This document shows, in pieces, positions 5,291-7,857 of a DNA stretch of 7,857 nt. A model generated the notes under the pieces. The model worked only from the letters and a program-made list of their open reading frames with translations, did no database searches and was not told where the DNA came from. The first letter of the stretch is position 1, and every line of letters begins with the position of its first letter. The translations under genes and the position numbers were made by a program. The DNA is from an uncultured Collinsella sp. (GTDB lineage Bacteria > Actinomycetota > Coriobacteriia > Coriobacteriales > Coriobacteriaceae): positions 1 through 7,857 of the forward strand of contig USEK01000065.1 in the NCBI GenBank assembly GCA_900553705.1, in the 5' to 3' direction.

Positions 5291-6531
5291 TAGAGGTCCT
5301 CGCGCCAGAAGGGCATGCTCATGCAGCGCGGGCCGCCGCGGCCGCGGGAGAGCTCGGCGGAGGGCACGACGAGAAGGTCCAGGCCCTCCTTGTACAGCAC
5401 GTCGTTGGTGACGGTGTTGCGGGCGTAGACGCAGATCTTGCCGGGCTCGACGCACAGGGTGTTGGAGCCGTCGTTCCACTGCTCGCGGGAGGCCGCGATC
5501 GGGTCGCCGCCGCCGCAGGGGATCAGCTTGACCTGGTCGACGCCGGTGGCGTCCTCCAGGACGTGCTCGAGGGTGTCCTCGATCAGGCGGATGTTCACGT
5601 CGCCCGGGTTCTTGCCGGCGGTCAGCTCGTAGACGCGCAGGGTGCCCATGATGGCGGGGTGGATCGTGAACTTATCGACGTCGATCTGGGTGAAGACCGT
5701 GTCGAGGTGCATGAAGGCGCGCGAGACCGGGATGTCGAAGGCCAGGATGCGCTCGACCTTGGAGTCGGAGTTCCAGAAGATGTTCTGGGCCATGACGTCG
5801 ATCGCGGCGGCCTGGGTGCGCTGGGAGATGCCGACGGCGAGGGTCTTCTCGTTGATGTTCAGCACGTCGCCGCCCTCGGTGTGGAACTGGCAGTCGCGGC
5901 GGAAGTACAGCGAGACGTCCTTGTAGTCGGGGTGGTACTTGAAGATGTACTTGCCGTACAGGGTCTCGCGGTTGCGGGTGACCGAGTACATGCGGTTGAG
6001 GTTGACGCCCTCGCCGACGACCGCGAACGGGTCGCGGGTGAAGTAGAGGTTGGGCATCGGGTCGATGATCAGGTCGGACTCGGACTCGGAGTTGACCAGG
6101 GAGTCGAGGGTCGTGGACGCCGTGAGGGGCATGTCGATCTCGGACTTGGTCATGCCGGCCATGGTCTTCTTGACGAACTCGAGGTTGTCCTCGATGGAGT
6201 CCAGCTTCTCGCGGACGATCTGCGGCATGTGCTGGCCGCGGATGCCGGCCTCGGCGATGTACTGGTCGGTGAACTCGGCGCGGGCGCCGGGGACCTGGTC
6301 GAACACCTCAGCGACGAGGTTCTCGAGATAGAGGACCTCCACGCCCTGGTCCCTCAGGATCTGGGCGAAGGTGTCGTGCTCCTGCTGCGCGACCTCCAGG
6401 AACGGGACGTCGTCGAACAGGAGTCGCTCGAGCTCGTCGGGCGGCAGGTTGAGGAGCTCGTCGCCGGGACGGTGCAGGCAGACCTTCCTGAGCTTGCCGA
6501 TCTCGGAAGGCACGTGCAGACCTTTCGTCAT
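5290..6531 (-). CDS. arcA: Arginine deiminase, copy 2
   Basis: Second gene for the same 413-residue arginine deiminase, identical to copy 1 at every residue, with Asp167, His275, Asp277 and Cys403 all intact. Both copies therefore appear functional. It ends in TAG where copy 1 ends in TAA. The start and ribosome site are the same as in copy 1 (AAAGG-TAGGAGG before the ATG at 6531). It is followed by a 14-bp hairpin and the ArcT-like gene, and has its own promoter with the same paired RCCGTTC sites, so the two copies probably respond to the same regulator. It is divergent from ppk. Codon choice is the same G/C-ending style as copy 1 and unlike arcB. Alternative reading: an assembler may have copied one consensus into both repeat positions. 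Confidence 0.96.
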   Translation of the reverse strand: MTKGLHVPSEIGKLRKVCLHRPGDELLNLPPDELERLLFDDVPFLEVAQQEHDTFAQILRDQGVEVLYLENLVAEVFDQVPGARAEFTDQYIAEAGIRGQHMPQIVREKLDSIEDNLEFVKKTMAGMTKSEIDMPLTASTTLDSLVNSESESDLIIDPMPNLYFTRDPFAVVGEGVNLNRMYSVTRNRETLYGKYIFKYHPDYKDVSLYFRRDCQFHTEGGDVLNINEKTLAVGISQRTQAAAIDVMAQNIFWNSDSKVERILAFDIPVSRAFMHLDTVFTQIDVDKFTIHPAIMGTLRVYELTAGKNPGDVNIRLIEDTLEHVLEDATGVDQVKLIPCGGGDPIAASREQWNDGSNTLCVEPGKICVYARNTVTNDVLYKEGLDLLVVPSAELSRGRGGPRCMSMPFWREDL

Positions 6532-6555
6532 GGCCTCCTACCTTTCTTTCGGGCC
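5291..6555. repeat. 1265-bp direct repeat, copy 2 (arcA plus ribosome site)
   Basis: Partner of 2202-3466 at a constant offset of 3089 bases, in the same orientation. The 1.8 kb between the copies contains the aminotransferase gene, so recombination between them would delete or amplify that gene together with one arcA. Confidence 0.93.
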
Positions 6556-6564
6556 TTACTGGCC
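6552..6564 (-). promoter_or_regulatory. Leader hairpin next to the arcA2 ribosome site
   Basis: GGCC / GGCC with a 5-base loop, at the position of the larger GGCCC hairpin before arcA1. The stem base is shared and the loop differs. It is short, so support is limited. Confidence 0.3.
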
Positions 6565-6573
6565 GAATGTATC

Positions 6574-6596
6574 AGCGCCCCTCCGTATGGGACGCT
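6574..6596 (-). promoter_or_regulatory. Conserved hairpin in the arcA2 5' leader
   Basis: Minus-strand arms AGCGTCCC and GGGGCGCT pair over 8 bp with one G-U pair, around the loop ATACGGA. The arcA1 leader has the equivalent at 3487-3509 with loop ACACGGA. Conservation is confined to the loop and right arm, while left-arm changes mostly keep pairing. Confidence 0.5.
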
Positions 6597-6613
6597 GCTT
6601 GCTGACAGCTCTA

Positions 6614-6680
6614 GTTATATCCAAAAACCACCTGCAATTCCACCTCGCCCCCGAACGGTCAGCAAAGTGCGATGAACGGT
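6614..6680 (-). promoter_or_regulatory. arcA2 promoter with tandem ACCGTTC sites
   Basis: On the minus strand TATAAC (6614-6619) is the -10-like box, in the shared TTTTGGATATAA context. ACCGTTC occurs at 6674-6680 and 6653-6659, 21 bp apart, the nearer one starting 40 bases from the -10 box. This is the same geometry as before arcA1. The sequence between the two repeats differs from that of arcA1, so the repeats and their spacing are what has been kept. The predicted leader is about 75 bases. Confidence 0.65.
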
Positions 6681-7020
6681 ATATCGCATATGATTCCCCC
6701 ATGATGCACTTCGGTTCTCTAAAGCAGGTTTTCAAAGGTAAATGTTCTTTTTTCTAAGGAATTAAGCTAGATTGCACAAATATTTTCATGTTTAGGAATT
6801 GCATAGCTTAAACGGTTTTCTGCATATCTATGTCGTTTGTCCATGATTCAATTTGAATTCGATTATATTCAGCTCGCAATCATTCTTATTCATACATCCT
6901 CACCAGTTGAGTATGGATATAGATTGTTTCCAAACGAGTTGGGCAGTTAGTTGCATGCCTTGGCAGCGTAAGAAGTAGGTAAAGATACCGTTCGCGCGAT
7001 GCGTCCGTGCCACAGGTCGA
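6681..7020. other. AT-rich intergenic stretch between arcA2 and ppk, no gene seen
   Basis: No credible coding frame. It has a lone minus-strand ACCGTTT (6810-6816), the palindrome ATTCA-ATT-TGAAT (6846-6858) and a plus-strand GATACCGTTC (6984-6993) that matches ten bases of 3838-3847. None of these has a partner at 21 bp, so their regulatory meaning is doubtful. Confidence 0.5.
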
Positions 7021-7025
7021 CTAAA

Positions 7026-7053
7026 TTGAGACAATAGTGATTAGTGTTAGGCT
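7026..7053 (+). promoter_or_regulatory. Possible ppk promoter
   Basis: TTGAGA (7026-7031) is close to a -35 consensus. TAGGCT (7048-7053), 16 bases later, is a weak -10 match. The position, some 30 bases before the ppk start, is reasonable, but the -10 is poor. Confidence 0.3.
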
Positions 7054-7082
7054 ACCGTCCCTTGTGGGGACTGAACGGACAG

Positions 7083-7857
7083 ATGCATATGCCGAGCAAA
7101 ATCGAAAAGAAGCAAGCCGCCGCAAAGCTGCGCAAACCGCCGCGCGACTTCTCGTACACGCAAAACCGAGAGCTCAGCTGGCTACGCTTTGACAACCGCG
7201 TGCTCGACGAAGCCTTCGACGAAACCGTTCCGTTATTCGAGCGACTAAAGTTCGTCTCGATCTTCGAGTCCAACCTCGACGAGTTCCTTATGGTGCGCGT
7301 GGGCGGCCTGTCCGATCTGGCGGAGCTCAAAAAACAACCTGTCGACAACAAGAGCAATATGACCGCCTCCGAACAGGTCGATGCTGTCATGGCCGAAATG
7401 CCCGGGCTCCTTACCCGTTGGGAGTCCATCTTTAAGAGCATCGAGGGCAAGCTCGACACCTTGGGCGTTCACCGCGCCCGCATCGATTCGCTTACGCCCG
7501 AGGAGCGCACCTTTGTAACCCGCTACTTCCAGGCCTACGTGTCGCCGGTCATCTCGCCGCTGGTCATTGACCCGCGCCACCCCTTCCCCAACCTGCGCAA
7601 TGGCGCGCTCTATCTGGCCTGTGGTCTGGACGGCGCCACCGACGAAGAGAGCCTGCTGGGCCTTATCGAGATTCCCGCCTCGATGAACCGCGTGGTCGAG
7701 ATCCCCTCGCCCACCGGCACCTACTCCTACATCTTGCTCGAGGACGTCATCCTCGCCTGCCTGGACAGCTGCTTTGGCTCCTATAAGCCGCTGGATCGTG
7801 CGCTGATCCGCGTCACCCGCAACGCCGACCTCGATCCGGACGGCGAGGGCGTCGAGG
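7083..7857 (+). CDS. ppk: Polyphosphate kinase 1, N-terminal part (cut by window end)
   Basis: PPK1 reversibly transfers the terminal phosphate of ATP to polyphosphate. About 258 residues are present of a family length near 690-720. The N-terminal domain signature is clear: NRELSWLRFDNRVLDEA (28-44), then ERLKFVSIFESNLDEF (53-68), where Asn64 matches the ATP-binding Asn45 of the E. coli enzyme. The middle of the fragment has YFQAYVSPVISPLVIDPRHP, typical of the helical domain. The catalytic histidines of the C-terminal domains lie beyond the window. Two in-frame ATGs, 7083 and 7089, are possible; 7083 is listed because GGGGA (7066-7070) lies 12 bases upstream, but neither has an ideal ribosome site. 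The basic leader (KIEKKQAAAKLRKPPR) precedes the conserved domain. It is divergent from arcA2 and not an obvious part of the ADI unit. Confidence 0.93.
   Translation, partial: MHMPSKIEKKQAAAKLRKPPRDFSYTQNRELSWLRFDNRVLDEAFDETVPLFERLKFVSIFESNLDEFLMVRVGGLSDLAELKKQPVDNKSNMTASEQVDAVMAEMPGLLTRWESIFKSIEGKLDTLGVHRARIDSLTPEERTFVTRYFQAYVSPVISPLVIDPRHPFPNLRNGALYLACGLDGATDEESLLGLIEIPASMNRVVEIPSPTGTYSYILLEDVILACLDSCFGSYKPLDRALIRVTRNADLDPDGEGVE

Noticed and set aside
2202..6555. Composite transposon made of two direct repeats
   Set aside because: The repeats encode arginine deiminase, not a transposase, and have no terminal inverted repeats or target duplications.
5197..6675. 492-codon open frame on the plus strand opposite arcA2
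   Set aside because: Same antisense shadow as opposite arcA1; its start lies in the terminator hairpin, and there is no ribosome site.
6846..6858. ArgR-type ARG box at ATTCA-ATT-TGAAT
   Set aside because: The half-sites are in the opposite order to the TGAAT-N4-ATTCA consensus and the position is far from both promoters; in AT-rich DNA this is likely chance.
7052..7580. Minus-strand open frames over the ppk start
   Set aside because: They overlap the conserved PPK1 N-terminal domain on the plus strand and show no family features.
1..7857. CRISPR array, tRNA or rRNA genes
   Set aside because: No regularly spaced short repeats and no tRNA- or rRNA-like sequence were seen on either strand.

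Overview
The window is one end of a contig from a G+C-rich anaerobic bacterium. It carries most of an arginine deiminase (ADI) catabolic cluster and, divergently, the start of a polyphosphate kinase gene. Coding DNA strongly prefers G/C-ending codons while the promoter regions are AT-rich. The enzyme set, and an ArcD-type exporter of the YfcC family, would suit a Coriobacteriia member such as Collinsella or Olsenella. That placement is an inference from gene content and composition; no rRNA or marker gene confirms it. Bases 1-47 are not genomic: they are an Illumina Nextera index adapter left on the contig, and they cut off the first gene.

Layout, by position: adapter (1-47); yfcC-family transporter, minus strand, C-terminus missing (48-952); arcB, ornithine carbamoyltransferase, minus (1100-2095); arcA copy 1, arginine deiminase, minus (2201-3442); a 573-bp regulatory gap (3443-4015) with the arcA1 promoter, an AT-rich stretch, a plus-strand promoter-like element and a bidirectional terminator; an ArcT-like PLP aminotransferase, minus (4016-5140); a strong hairpin (5196-5229); arcA copy 2, minus (5290-6531); a 551-bp gap (6532-7082) with the arcA2 promoter and the ppk upstream region; ppk, plus strand, cut by the window end (7083-7857).

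ArcA converts arginine to citrulline and ammonia. ArcB converts citrulline and phosphate to ornithine and carbamoyl phosphate. The YfcC-type carrier probably exchanges arginine for ornithine. Carbamate kinase (arcC), which would make the ATP, is not in the window and may lie beyond the truncated transporter. Two transcription units are likely: arcA1-arcB-yfcC and arcA2-arcT, both reading leftward.

The main points of interest are as follows. (1) The two arcA genes appear identical at DNA level over about 1265 bp, from inside the stop codon to just upstream of the ribosome binding site, while the flanks have diverged. (2) Each diverged arcA promoter keeps two direct repeats of RCCGTTC exactly 21 bp apart, with the nearer repeat 40 bp from the -10 box. 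A third 21-bp-spaced pair lies on the plus strand at 3820-3847, followed by a TATAAG box and a terminator, as if it drove a short untranslated RNA. (3) Both arcA leaders can fold a hairpin whose pairing is largely kept despite substitutions. Together these suggest an undescribed ADI regulon with its own activator and perhaps a small RNA.
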